Positions 1-8,922 of a DNA stretch of 64,000 nucleotides are shown piece by piece (positions within the stretch are counted from its first letter, which is position 1; every line of letters starts with the position of its first letter). A model generated the notes under the pieces. That model ran no database searches. It saw only the letters and a program-made list of their open reading frames with translations, and had not been told where the DNA came from. This DNA comes from Planctomycetota bacterium (GTDB lineage Bacteria > Planctomycetota > MHYJ01 > WSZJ01 > JACPWG01), in NCBI GenBank assembly GCA_016197205.1, contig JACPWG010000101.1:1-64000 (forward strand). The letters are read 5' to 3'. Made by a program: the position numbers and the translations under genes.

Positions 1-855
1 CGTGCTCCACGCCCCCCACCGCATGACCATGTGGGGGCGGATCTGGTGGCCGAGCAGATAGCGCGGGCAGAAATCCGTGCAGAGCTGGCACTCGTCGCAC
101 ATCGACCGCGCCCGGATGAGCATGTGGTCGTCCGGGAGGAAGTTCCGCCGGATGAGGCCGTGGCTCCGCGGCAGGACGATGATGCCGTTCGTGGTCTTCG
201 TGACCGGCGTTTCCGGGTCGTCGCAGCGCTTCCCCATCATCGGGCCGCCGTCGAGGAAGAGCGTGTCCGGCGCCGTGGCGCCGCCCGCGAGGGCCACGGC
301 GTCGCCGAACGCCATGCCCGTGGGGAGGCGGACGGTCATGGGGTTCTTCACCGCGCCGGTGATCGTGACCCACTTGTGGGTGACGGGCCGGCCATCGAGC
401 GCGTCCGCCGCGTTGACGAGCGTCTGGACGTTGTTGTTCACGACCCCGACGGCGAGCGGCAAGCCGCCCTGCGGAATCACGCGGCCGGTCAGCTCGTAGA
501 CGAGCAAAAACTCGTCGCCGGCCGGGTAGTAGTCCCCGAGCAGGTGGAGGGAGAGCCGGTCGTCGCCGCTCGCGCGGATCTCTTCCTTGAGCGCGGCGAT
601 CCCGTCGTGGTACTTCTCCTTGATCCCGACGATCCCCTTCGTCGCCCCCACGACCTCCATGAGCGCGCGCCACCCGCGGACGAGCTTCGCGGCGTCCCGG
701 GTGATCACCTGACGATCGACCCGCAGCAGCGGCTCGCACTCGGCCGAGTTGACGAGGTAGCACTCGACCTTCGTCGTGAGCTTCGCGTGCAACGGGAAGC
801 CCGCGCCCCCGGCGCCGACGACCCCGGCCGACCGGATCCGCTCGATGACGTCCAT
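1..855 (-). CDS. RnfC/PduS-like SLBB and 4Fe-4S flavoprotein (partial, C-terminus beyond left edge)
   Basis: The reverse strand is open for 285 codons from the ATG at 855 to the window edge, so only the N-terminal part is present. The start gives MDVIERIRSAGVVGAGGAGF, the glycine-rich nucleotide/FMN-binding region shared by Nqo1, RnfC and PduS proteins. Near codon 255 there is a C-x2-C-x2-C-x3-C-P cluster (MCDECQLCTDFCPR), a ferredoxin-type 4Fe-4S ligand set. Family knowledge: such proteins pass electrons from NADH through FMN to Fe-S centres, either in Rnf complexes or in microcompartments (cobalamin reductase PduS). The single-chain order, with the FMN domain before the cluster, fits PduS/RnfC-like proteins; a choice between them needs the missing part. 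An AGAGG ribosome site lies 7 bases before the ATG. Confidence 0.8.
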   Translation of the reverse strand, partial: MDVIERIRSAGVVGAGGAGFPLHAKLTTKVECYLVNSAECEPLLRVDRQVITRDAAKLVRGWRALMEVVGATKGIVGIKEKYHDGIAALKEEIRASGDDRLSLHLLGDYYPAGDEFLLVYELTGRVIPQGGLPLAVGVVNNNVQTLVNAADALDGRPVTHKWVTITGAVKNPMTVRLPTGMAFGDAVALAGGATAPDTLFLDGGPMMGKRCDDPETPVTKTTNGIIVLPRSHGLIRRNFLPDDHMLIRARSMCDECQLCTDFCPRYLLGHQIRPHMVMRWGAWST

Positions 856-904
856 GCGAAGGCCTCTTGGGGGAAGAGGAAAGGCGGGTAGCGGGACGGC
901 GCGG

Positions 905-933
905 ATTATAGCGCCGGGAAGGGGGCGTGGGAA
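905..933 (-). promoter_or_regulatory. predicted sigma70-type promoter of the RnfC-like gene
   Basis: On the minus strand TTCCCA (933-928) and TATAAT (910-905) are separated by 17 bases. The -10 box is a perfect consensus; the -35 matches 4 of 6. The leader would be about 45 bases. Confidence 0.5.
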
Positions 934-1295
934 CGGAAAAACCCGGAGCGGGCGGGGGGGAGCGCCCACCCGTGCAGCGGTTTCGAGAGGTTGTACACTT
1001 GACGGCGTGTTTCTCACCCGACCCCGAGCCCTTGTGGTGCGGGGCTTCCTCCCTGCGGCGACGGGGCGATCCGGTTGAATATCACCGAGCCCGTTGCACC
1101 GGGAGAAAGCGGGGAGGTGGATCTTAACATCCGTGAGAGAGCGGGTGCAGGGCGGACCCGTCCACCGAAGCGCCGCGCGCGAAGGCGGAAGCCCGGCGCG
1201 CCGCCCCCCGCCCGCGCGCGCAATCGCGTGTCCACCGCGAGCACGGTACGCGTGCGCACGAGACCTCGAAACCCTGGACTGCGAAGCGATTTGGC
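934..1295. other. intergenic, no gene recognised
   Basis: No credible coding frame is seen here. At about 1029-1052 there is a degraded copy of the ccttgtggtgcaggg-type hairpin found more cleanly at 39488 and 28816. The rest is GC-rich and without recognisable structure. Confidence 0.4.
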
Positions 1296-1437
1296 ATGCC
1301 GTACGAACTTCCTTGGTGTGTCCTCCTGACGTTCGCGCTCGTGGCGGTCTGCGTGGTCACCGAACTGAGGAGCGGAAAACTGCCCAATTTCCTGACGCTA
1401 CCGGCCATGCTGGTCGGGCTCTGCGCGGGCCTGAACC
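1296..1437 (+). pseudogene. truncated prepilin peptidase-like (A24 family) N-terminus
   Basis: The first 47 or so codons read as a membrane segment followed by TELRSGKLPNFLTLP, which resembles the first helix and cytoplasmic loop of type IV prepilin peptidases (the D/E-x-R-x-x-K-I/L-P-N pattern). After codon 47 the frame runs into unrelated low-complexity sequence and stops at 1601. The break coincides with the left inverted repeat of the element at 1438. The remaining catalytic parts of an A24 peptidase are not found downstream. No clear ribosome site precedes the ATG. The family call rests on a short stretch. Confidence 0.45.
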
Positions 1438-1646
1438 GGGAATTTCGGGGTCCTGAATCCTGTCGACTTCCCCATCCGCCCCCAAATCCTCCGCCCGTCG
1501 GACAGGCAGGGCCCGCGGCGCAAGCCTCCGCCGAACGGAGCGAATGTCGATCCAGCGGTGAAATGAGTACGTGTCCCCACGAATCCCCAGAGGATTCGTA
1601 GAGAAAGTTGACGTGATGACTCCGTCTGAGTCGGCCCCGAATTCCC
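1438..1646. mobile_element. MITE-like element with imperfect terminal inverted repeats
   Basis: The ends gggaatttcggggtcc (1438-1453) and ggccccgaattccc (1633-1646) are imperfect inverted repeats. Inside is a hairpin, cgaatcc-ccag-aggattcg, near 1580, next to gtgtcccc, a motif that recurs at 8462 and (as ggggaca) at 9978. No transposase is encoded. The left end sits where the prepilin-peptidase frame breaks down. No target duplication was recognised. Confidence 0.45.
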
Positions 1647-1675
1647 TTGCCCAGAGGCGTTGCGGGGTCTAGAGT
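1647..1675 (+). promoter_or_regulatory. predicted promoter of the DUF4058 gene
   Basis: TTGCCC (1647-1652), 17 bases, TAGAGT (1670-1675), starting directly after the inverted-repeat element, about 80 bases before the DUF4058 start. Confidence 0.45.
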
Positions 1676-1752
1676 GGGGGGGAAGACGCGCCCCCATGCG
1701 CTGTCCACGGACCTGCGCATGCCCCCGACTCGCCCAACGAAGGGATGCAGCC

Positions 1753-2538
1753 ATGGCCAGCCCTTTCCCGGGAATGGACCCCTATCTGGAAGCGCATTGG
1801 CGCTCGGTCCACACGAGCTTCATTGTATACGCTCGCGATCGGATCCAAGAGCGACTCCCGTCCGACCTTCGAGCGGAGGTGGAGGAGCGGGTGTTCGTCG
1901 AATTCGCGCTCGGGACGGAACGGAGCTTTCGCCCGGATGTCCATGTGGTCGAGACCGGCGGCCAAGCGTCGGATGTACCCTCGGCCTCGGGAGTCGCAAC
2001 GGCGCAGCCTCTTGTGCTCGAGCTTCCACCGGAGGAGGTCGCGGAGCGATTCCTCAACATCATCGACATTGGCTCCGGCCGGCAGGTCGTGACGACGCTG
2101 GAACTGTTGAGCCCCTCGAACAAACTTCCCGGGGAGGGGCAGGAAAAGTTCCGCCAGAAGCAGCGCGAGTGCCTGAGCAGCCGTGTGAACCTCGTGGAAA
2201 TCGACTTGGTCCGGGTCGGGAAGCGGGTGCTTTTGGTTCCGCCGGACAGTGTGCCCCCATCCCATCGTACGACCTACCAAGCCTGCATCCGACGGGGACG
2301 GAGGCCTTGGGCGGCGGAAGTCTATCGGATTCCCCTGCGCGAACGGCTTCCTGCCCTGCCGATTCCGCTCCGGGAGGCCGACGCGGACATCCCCTTGGAC
2401 TTGCAGGAGCTCATTGACCGCTGCTACCAGAACGGACGACACGAGGGGCTCGACTACACGGCCGCGCTCGACCCTCCGCTTGGCGCGGCAGACGCCGCCT
2501 GGGCGGACGCGCTCTTGCGCTCGAGTGGGAAACGCTGA
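1753..2538 (+). CDS. DUF4058 family protein
   Basis: A 261-residue soluble protein beginning MASPFPGMDPYLEAHWRSVH, the signature opening of DUF4058; this decides the start over upstream in-frame ATGs. Later motifs include TTLELLSPSNKLPGEGQ and a C-terminal LDYTAALDPPL, also typical of the family. The family is common in cyanobacteria, chloroflexi and planctomycetes and has no established function. Length is normal, with no lesions. It stands alone with its own predicted promoter between two decayed regions, so the neighbours say nothing about its role. Confidence 0.9.
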   Translation: MASPFPGMDPYLEAHWRSVHTSFIVYARDRIQERLPSDLRAEVEERVFVEFALGTERSFRPDVHVVETGGQASDVPSASGVATAQPLVLELPPEEVAERFLNIIDIGSGRQVVTTLELLSPSNKLPGEGQEKFRQKQRECLSSRVNLVEIDLVRVGKRVLLVPPDSVPPSHRTTYQACIRRGRRPWAAEVYRIPLRERLPALPIPLREADADIPLDLQELIDRCYQNGRHEGLDYTAALDPPLGAADAAWADALLRSSGKR

Positions 2539-2615
2539 AGGGATAGGAAGGGGCCGGATTCACACGTAATGGCGCCTATTGCGGAGACGAGCACTTGCAC
2601 CGCTCGGCGTCGTTC

Positions 2616-2929
2616 TTTGGGCATGGTTCAAAAGCCGGCATTTCCAGGTAACACTTGAACTCCTGCGTTTGGTACGGTCGAGCCCCGGAGGGGCTCAAGA
2701 ATGTAGCCAGGGCCAACGGCCTGGTATCGGGTCACCGGAAGACCGAGCCCTGAAAGGGCGGAACAACGCGCATGGCGCCAAGGCGTTCTGTCGCCCTTTC
2801 AGGGCTCTGCGCGTCGCGTGGACCAGACCAGGGCCTTCGGCCCTGGCTACATTCTCCCGCGCCTTCGGCGCTCCCCTTAGTCCGGCTCGCAAGAAGGTGT
2901 TACCCACGTTTGAACCAGGCCCCCAAAAA
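2616..2929. repeat. large nested-hairpin intergenic repeat element
   Basis: Imperfect ends pair tttgggcatggttcaaaa (from 2616) with the complement of tttgaaccaggcccccaaa (to about 2928). Inside, a 17-bp perfect inverted repeat (2698-2714 with 2839-2855, agaatgtagccagggcc) encloses a 16-bp perfect one (2745-2760 with 2792-2807, gagccctgaaagggcg). Elements with wording such as ccctttcagggct and ggccttcggccctggctac are widespread in planctomycete and verrucomicrobial intergenic DNA, from general knowledge. It abuts the 3' end of a broken HEAT-repeat gene. Confidence 0.7.
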
Positions 2930-3977
2930 GGCGGACGCCGGCGACGCGCACCGCTGTCCGCGTCCCCGAGGAGAGCGACGACTTCGGCGACCGCCCCGGC
3001 CAGCAAGGCCATCCCCGCCTTCGCGTCCGCCGCCTGTCGATCGAACTCCTCCGGCCGGCCGCCCCCAGTCGAGCCCAGACCCTCGACGTGGGCGAGCTCC
3101 ACACTCCATGTGCCCACGATCCCCAGGAGGGTGGTTGCGGCCCCCTTTCGGATCGAGGCGTCGGGGCTCTTCAAGTCCTCCCGCAGAACGGCGAAGGCCT
3201 CCTCCGTGTGGGCGCGCACAGGCATCAAGATCGCAGCGGCCGGTTGACGGACCGTGGGGCTCGCATCCTTCATCGCCGCCTGCAGGGCGAGCAGCATGCC
3301 AGGCGACTGGGTCGGAATGCGCCCGAACGCGCCCGCGACCGCGGCACGCACTCCCACGTCGGGATCGCGCGGGGCAGCCACAAGCAACGCCAGCGTCTCG
3401 GAGGTACGCGGTTGCTGCGCCACCGCTACGATGGCAGCCTCGTGATCCGCGGCGCGGGCAGGCCCAGGCAGCACGGGGCCTCCTCCCGGACGGACGCAAC
3501 CGGGTCCTTCAGCGCTTCCGCCATGGCCGGGATCGCCTCCCTCGCCCCTGACGGGAGCCCGACGAGAAGCCGGGCGGCCTCCCGCCGACCCGGGCATTCG
3601 TGCCGCGCGCCACGCGCACCAGGAAGGGAAGCGCCGCATCCTTCATTGTTGCGAAGGCGTGGAGGGCGGAAATGCGCACGTCGGCCTTCGTGTCGCCGAG
3701 GGCAACCTCCAAGAGCGACGCCACCGCGGGCAGCCGGTTGGCGAAAAGGGCCAAGGCGTCGACCAACTCCTGTCGCGCCTCCACGGGGTCTTCCCGCACG
3801 GCTTTCGCCAGCCCGTCGGAGGCTTCGCGCGCGTGCCGCGCCGGCGCATGGGCGGCAGCTTGCCGCATGTGGGGGTTCGCGTCGTGCAAGGCGTCCAGAA
3901 GGGCGGGATTGGGACCGGTCGCCGTCGGGGGCGAAGGTTGCGGAGCCGCCGGCCGGCAGGGCGCAAGCTCCACGCAT
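2930..3977 (-). pseudogene. frameshifted HEAT-repeat protein
   Basis: HEAT-repeat helices continue across three reading frames of the minus strand. Frame one gives LLDALHDANPHMRQAAAHA and VRISALHAFATMKDAALPFL up to about 3590. Frame two continues with ARLLVGLPSGAREAIPAM to about 3465. Frame three gives TLALLVAAPRDPDVGVRAAV and ends near 2930 at the hairpin repeat. At least two indels are therefore needed to restore one frame. The upstream end is unclear because an ATG at 4045 overlaps the hydrolase remnant. HEAT repeats form alpha-solenoid scaffolds; no specific role can be given. Confidence 0.7.
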
Positions 3978-4016
3978 GCGCGCCCCACCCTCCCCCGGTG
4001 GTCCGCGACCTCGCGG

Positions 4017-4346
4017 TCACTTTTTCCCGGCTTGCCTTTTGGCATCGACCCGCTTGATCCAGTTGATGCCGGCCGGGATGCCTTTCCCGATCATCGAGTC
4101 GTAGTGCTCGCCCGATTCGACGGTCATGAACTCGACCTCCGTGCCCGCCTTCTTCAGCGCGTCGGCGAACGACTGGACGGTCCCCGTCGGCACCGTGGAG
4201 TCATCTTTCGCGGAGAACAGAAAGACCGGCTTGCTCTTCAGGTCCGCCCCGTGAGTGGAGGGGGACGCCCAGGCGAGGAATTTCGCCATGCCCGGCATGG
4301 CCTGCTCCATCTCCGACACGCTGTGAAAGTCTCCCCAGGGTAAAGC
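4017..4346 (-). pseudogene. C-terminal remnant of a prolyl-oligopeptidase/dienelactone-type alpha/beta hydrolase
   Basis: About 110 codons look like the end of an alpha/beta hydrolase: KPVFLFSAKDDSTVP carries the catalytic Asp after a beta strand, and VESGEHYDSM carries the catalytic His, followed by a last helix (GINWIKRVDAK). The nucleophile Ser region and everything before it are missing; upstream codons in the same frame look random. The natural stop is at 4017-4019. It overlaps the region where the HEAT pseudogene would begin, so this whole stretch appears to be decaying. Confidence 0.6.
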
Positions 4347-4574
4347 GCAACGGAGGTGGGGCCGGCGGGGCCATCCCAAACGCGAGCCGGCCGAGCACGT
4401 CCGGCTTGGCTGCGCCGCGAACCCGCTCCGCGACTCCGGCTCCGCGATTCTACCGGTTCGCATGGCCCCGATCCAGCGCGAGTTTTGCATTCGAGGCCTA
4501 GCGAAAAGCTGGGCACTCCCCGCTTCTGGACTCGAGCTCGCCCCCTCGCCCCCCCCGTCCTTCCGAAATTTGCA

Positions 4575-4604
4575 TTGCTCGCAGCGTCGGCCCGTGGATA
4601 CAAT
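4575..4604 (+). promoter_or_regulatory. predicted promoter of the tandem HEAT genes
   Basis: TTGCTC (4575-4580), 18 bases, TACAAT (4599-4604). The leader to the chosen GTG start would be about 115 bases. Confidence 0.45.
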
Positions 4605-4725
4605 CGAAATCAACCCGCCAAGTCGCAAGGTGTCCCACCGAGGGGTCAAAGCGTGGGAAAGTCCGCCCCCGCCCCTCGAACGCGCGCACGAGTCGGCGCG
4701 GGATGCCCATCGAAAGGTCGGTCAA

Positions 4726-6945
4726 GTGTCATCCTCAGCTTCGAACACGAGTCCGCCGTCGTCGGGACGAAGACCACTGGCCCTTCGAATGGCAGCCGGG
4801 GCGGTCATGGTCGGCGCGATTGCCACCGCGGGCGTATCGCTCTTGACCCATCTTCGCGCTCCGGCCGCCCCGGGACCCGCTGCTCTTGTCGCCGGGAAAC
4901 CCCCGCCCCCCGTCGCGGCCCTCTCCCCGGGGACCGGGCCGACCGCTCTCCCGCCAGGGCCCGCACCCAGTGCCGGGCCCGAGTCCTCGTGCGTTCCTCA
5001 CGAATCGCCGGGGGGCGCCACCCCCGCGGGCGCCCTCGGCGTCGTGCCGCCGAACTTCGCCGCCCCTTCCGAAGCCCCGACCGACCCGCGACCGAGTCCT
5101 CGGTCGTCTCCCACCGCCCGCGGCGTCAGCCCGGGATCGCGTGGCTCGCCCGATGCATCGTCCCCGCGGACCGTCCCCCCTTCCGGAGTCGACGCCGCCG
5201 CGACCGCGCGCGGCCCGTCCTCCGGCGGTGGCCCCGCAACCCGCGGCCCGTCCCCCGACGGCGCGCCCTCCGACCACGCGCCCTCCGACCACGCGCCCCC
5301 CGGCGGCGCAAAACCCGCTGTCGCGATCGCCGCCGCCACCGCCACTCGCCTCGCGACCTTTCAACGTGCGGTCGAGTTCGGCGCACGAGGTGACCTTCGC
5401 GCGATCCAGGCGGCCTTGGAGGGCGGGCTCGAACCGGAGGCCCGCCGGATCGTCGTTCGCATGCTGGCCCTTTCACCTGCGAACGAGGCCGAGGTGACGG
5501 GGCTGCTCTCGGCGCTCGCCGAGAGAGACCCCGACCCGAAGGCGCGATCGACGGCGGTCCGAGCCCTCGCCGAGCGGTCGGGCGACGCGTCCACCCAAGC
5601 CCTCTCGCGGCTCCTCCGCTCGAGCAGCGCCGCCTCGCTTCGCCCCGCCTTCGTCGACGCCCTCGGGCAGCGCGCCGACCTCCGTGCCGTCGAGTCGCTC
5701 GTGGAGTTCGCCGCGTCGGAGCCGGAGGAGGGTGAGCTGAAGCCGAACGAAACGCGCGCATCCGCCGCCCGCGCGCTCGGCGCCCTCCTCCTCGAACTCC
5801 TCGCGTCGCGGACCGGCGACTCCGCCGAGACGAGAGAGGTTCGGAAGGCCGCCTTCGCCGGGCTCGTCCGCCTCTTGAACCCGCCCGCGCCTCGCGACGT
5901 GCGGAGCACGGCGATCAACCACCTTGCCGGGTCGAAGCTCCCGGAGGCGCTCGAACCGCTCGTGAAGGTGGTCAGGAACGGGTCGGAAGACCACTTCCTC
6001 CGGTCCGATGCCGCGCAAAGGCTTTGCGGCATCCCCGGCGAGGCGACGGACCGCGCGATCGAGGAGCTCCTGAAGGACCCCGACCTGGTCCGGTTTCGGA
6101 GTTCGATGGCGCCTCATGTCGCCGCGCGCAATGCCCCCAAGCCGGCCGTGACGCCGCTCGACTCTCCGCTCGGGAAAGCCTTGGCGAAAGTGCGCTCCGG
6201 GGACCTGAGCGGGGTCCAGGAGGCGCTCGCCGGTCCGCTCGACGCGAAAGGGCGTGTGGCGATCGCCTCCGGGCTCGCCCGGGCCCCGGGGGAGGATGCC
6301 CCCTGGGTGGAGGTGCTGAATGGGTTGGCGCGGGGCGACGCCGAGCCCGACGTGCGGCGAGCCGCGCTTCGTGCGCTGGCCCAGCGCGGAGGAGAAGCGG
6401 CGCGCGCGTCGTTGCGGGCGCTCCTGCCTGACTTGACCGACGAAGTCTCCATCCGGGTCGCGGTGTCCGGCCTCACCGCGCGCCCCGACGAGACGGGGAT
6501 CGCCGCGCTCCTGGCGGCCGCGACGTCTCCGGCCGCCCAGCTCGAGCACCGCGGCCCGGACGTTCCCTACCTTGCCACCGAAGGTCTCCAGTCGCTCGTC
6601 TACCAGGAAACGCGAGCCGACCATCGACAACGAGGAGAGTTGTCGCCGATCGCACGGGCCGCGCTCGACGCCGTCGACCGGCTCATCCGGTCCACTGCCC
6701 GCCTGGGGATGCGCACTGTCGCGATCCTCAACCTCGGGATCGCGCGGATTCCGGAGGTCGTGCCCCTCCTCCGCTCGTACGCCGCGGATCCCACGATGCC
6801 CCGCGAGCTCCGCTTCTCGGCCGTCAGTGCCCTCGGGGAGGTCCCCGGCCAGGAGGCGCGGCAGGCCCTCGAGGACGTCTCCCTGGCCTCCGACCTCGAG
6901 GAGCTTCGCCGCAGGGCGAAAGCCTCTTTGGAGAAGAGGAAATGA
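4726..6945 (+). CDS. membrane-anchored HEAT-repeat protein
   Basis: A protein of about 739 residues. The GTG at 4726 was chosen because AAAGG lies 8 bases before it and a short basic N-terminus then leads straight into a hydrophobic segment (MVGAIATAGVSLLTHL). Earlier in-frame ATGs would add about 90 unlikely residues. After the anchor comes roughly 170 residues of Pro/Ala/Gly/Ser linker with APSDHAPSDHAP-like repeats, then many HEAT/PBS-like helical repeats to the end (for example AVRALAERSGDASTQALSRL and LRFSAVSALGEVPGQEARQA). Topology suggests a cytoplasmic tail, one membrane helix and an extracytoplasmic solenoid. The stop overlaps the next start by 4 bases (ATGA), so the two HEAT genes are translationally coupled. 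Function unknown. Confidence 0.75.
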   Translation: MSSSASNTSPPSSGRRPLALRMAAGAVMVGAIATAGVSLLTHLRAPAAPGPAALVAGKPPPPVAALSPGTGPTALPPGPAPSAGPESSCVPHESPGGATPAGALGVVPPNFAAPSEAPTDPRPSPRSSPTARGVSPGSRGSPDASSPRTVPPSGVDAAATARGPSSGGGPATRGPSPDGAPSDHAPSDHAPPGGAKPAVAIAAATATRLATFQRAVEFGARGDLRAIQAALEGGLEPEARRIVVRMLALSPANEAEVTGLLSALAERDPDPKARSTAVRALAERSGDASTQALSRLLRSSSAASLRPAFVDALGQRADLRAVESLVEFAASEPEEGELKPNETRASAARALGALLLELLASRTGDSAETREVRKAAFAGLVRLLNPPAPRDVRSTAINHLAGSKLPEALEPLVKVVRNGSEDHFLRSDAAQRLCGIPGEATDRAIEELLKDPDLVRFRSSMAPHVAARNAPKPAVTPLDSPLGKALAKVRSGDLSGVQEALAGPLDAKGRVAIASGLARAPGEDAPWVEVLNGLARGDAEPDVRRAALRALAQRGGEAARASLRALLPDLTDEVSIRVAVSGLTARPDETGIAALLAAATSPAAQLEHRGPDVPYLATEGLQSLVYQETRADHRQRGELSPIARAALDAVDRLIRSTARLGMRTVAILNLGIARIPEVVPLLRSYAADPTMPRELRFSAVSALGEVPGQEARQALEDVSLASDLEELRRRAKASLEKRK

Positions 6946-8315
6946 CCGTGCCGTGGATCGCGTCCCGTGGCCGGCCGTGGTCGTCGGCCGCCCGCCTCCT
7001 GCTTCGCATCGTCGCGGCGCTCGCTCCCTTCGTTCCGGCCGACCCGGCTCTCGCGCAAGACGAGCGTCCGGGTTCGCGCCCCGCGAGCGACGGCTCGACG
7101 ATCCGTGTGGAGGTCCCGCGCGGCTATCCCGCGCCGTCCCCCCTGCCGGTCACGGTTACCCTCTCGTCCGCTTCGAAGGCCGACCTGTCCACGCTACGGT
7201 TCCGCCTGGACCGAGCGGACCTGACGGCGCGCTTCTTGAGCCTCGCGTCCGTCCGATCGGAGGGAGATCGGATCGTCTTCCATTTGGCCGATCTGACCCC
7301 GCTCCTCCCGGGCAAGGACGTCGTTGTCAGGGTGGAGGTTTCCGTCGAGGACTGGCAAGCGACGCCGGCGGACGCAGCCCCGCCGTCCGGGGGACCGACC
7401 GGGGCTCCAGTCGCGAGCGACCGCACGGCCGGTGCGCCGGGGAGCGCCCCGGCCGAGGCGGGCGCGACGCCGCCGACGGCCGACCCGCTCCTCGAACAGG
7501 CCCTGTGGCGGGCGCGGCGCGGCGACTTCGAGGGTGTGAGGTCCCTGCTGGGCGCGCTCCTTCCGCAGTCTCGGGCCCGAGTCCTGGCGGAGTTCGGCGG
7601 CGGCGCCGGAGAGGATGCCGGGGTCCTGGCGCTTCTGGAAGATCGGGCCCGCTTCGATCTCGAGCGCGACGTGCGGCTCGCTGCGATCCGCTCGCTGGGA
7701 GGGCGTCCCTCCGAGTCGGCCGCCCCGGTCCTGGCCAGGCTCTGGCGAGTCCTGCCCGAAGCCGAGCTCCGGGGAGCCGCGATGGAAGCGCTCGTCTCGA
7801 AGGGGGACCACTCGGCCGTGGCGGCCTTGGTGGACCTCGCCTTTTCGGACTCCCTGCCTCCGTCCGCCGATGGGGCAGGCCATCCCGCGAAACAACTTGT
7901 CGCCGCCCTTCAAAAGCTCCTGTTGTTTTCCGCAGGGCGGGACGGGCTGCCGATCGGGATGCCGACAACGGGCGGTGGCCCTGGATCGGATGGGCAAGGG
8001 ACGGGCGCCGTTCGAGCCGAGGCGATCAGCGCCCTGGTCCGCATCGCGCGGTCGCATTCCGACGCCGGCGTTCGGGAGAGGACCATTGCCCTGCTCCCCC
8101 AACTCGCCCCGGCGGCGGCCGTGCCCTTCCTCGAAGCGACGATTGCCGACCCGGCGATGGACACCCTACGCCGGAGTTCCGCTTTGGCGAGCCTCTCGTT
8201 CCTTGCCTGTGACGAGGCCAGCGAGGCCCTTGCCCGACTCGCTGCCTCGCTCCCCGAAGAGGCCCTGCGCGCGGCCGCCGAGCGGTCACTCAAGAGTTGG
8301 CCCGTAAGGCGATAG
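6942..8315 (+). CDS. secreted HEAT-repeat protein
   Basis: 457 residues. The N-terminus has a basic stretch followed by LLLRIVAALAPFVPADPALA, a plausible signal peptide. Residues about 45-140 form a beta-rich region (IRVEVPRGYPAPSPLPVTVT) that may be an immunoglobulin-like fold. After a Pro/Ala linker come HEAT repeats (VRLAAIRSLGGRPSESAAPV, LRRSSALASLSFLACDEASE). It overlaps the preceding HEAT gene by 4 bases and probably shares its promoter; the two may act together at the cell envelope, but nothing in the sequence names a substrate. Confidence 0.7.
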   Translation: MTVPWIASRGRPWSSAARLLLRIVAALAPFVPADPALAQDERPGSRPASDGSTIRVEVPRGYPAPSPLPVTVTLSSASKADLSTLRFRLDRADLTARFLSLASVRSEGDRIVFHLADLTPLLPGKDVVVRVEVSVEDWQATPADAAPPSGGPTGAPVASDRTAGAPGSAPAEAGATPPTADPLLEQALWRARRGDFEGVRSLLGALLPQSRARVLAEFGGGAGEDAGVLALLEDRARFDLERDVRLAAIRSLGGRPSESAAPVLARLWRVLPEAELRGAAMEALVSKGDHSAVAALVDLAFSDSLPPSADGAGHPAKQLVAALQKLLLFSAGRDGLPIGMPTTGGGPGSDGQGTGAVRAEAISALVRIARSHSDAGVRERTIALLPQLAPAAAVPFLEATIADPAMDTLRRSSALASLSFLACDEASEALARLAASLPEEALRAAAERSLKSWPVRR

Positions 8316-8922
8316 GGCCGCAGCGGGTACCGACGAGGCGTGCCGGGTGCAGGGTTCGCCTCGATTCACCCGTAGAAGTTCCGGGGACATGTCATTCATC
8401 TCCCGAATCGGTGTTGTCCGCAGGGCCAGCGGCTGGGATTGGGCAAGGCAGTTAAGCAACGTGTCCCCGGATCTACGCCGAACCGTGCTCCGCGATTTTT
8501 CTGCACCTCGCCGGGATCTCGGGAATCCACCTCGGGGGGCCGGCGTTGAGGAGGGTGAAAGGGCATCGTGCCCTCGGGGGACGGGCGCCCGCAAGGTCGC
8601 CGTTCTCCCTCCACCGCGCGCGCAGGTGAGGCACCTGCCGAGGATCGCAAGGGGCGCGGTGGGGTTGTCTCCTTCCCAATTACTCCACCTCCACTTCCGA
8701 CTGCCCACCGTCAATTTCTCCAGCTTCTTGTTTGCGGGTCACGGCCCTCGCGCGGCCCTCGCCAAGTCGCGTGCCCGAGGACGAGGCGAAGACCTTCGTC
8801 CGGGGCCCCGCGGTGAGGTGCGGCACCGAGCGATGGAATCCCCGTTGGACGCCGGGCGCGGCCGTGCGGCCGGATTGGATAGGCTCCCAGGAGCCACGGG
8901 TCCTGTTTCTTGGAGGATCACC
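8316..8922. other. intergenic region with one palindromic element
   Basis: Apart from the inverted-repeat element at 8371-8477, no gene is supported. An open frame in phase with the downstream gene runs through here, but it has no signal peptide, no ribosome site and no coding look; the downstream gene has a far better start at 8923. Confidence 0.5.
8371..8477. repeat. REP/MITE-like element with ends cgtaga..ccggggacaygt
   Basis: The left end cgtagaagttccggggacatgt (8371-8392) and the right end acgtgtccccggatctacg (8459-8477) are inverted repeats with a 2-base indel and one mismatch. The middle contains gcagttaagcaacgtgtcccc. The ggggacacgt core also occurs inside the element at 1438-1646. 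No coding capacity. Confidence 0.55.

Noticed and set aside
31..891. Plus-strand open frame of 286 codons at the left edge
   Set aside because: It is antisense to a clear RnfC/PduS-like frame with Fe-S and glycine-rich motifs; the plus-strand product is Arg/Val/Asp-rich with no motif.
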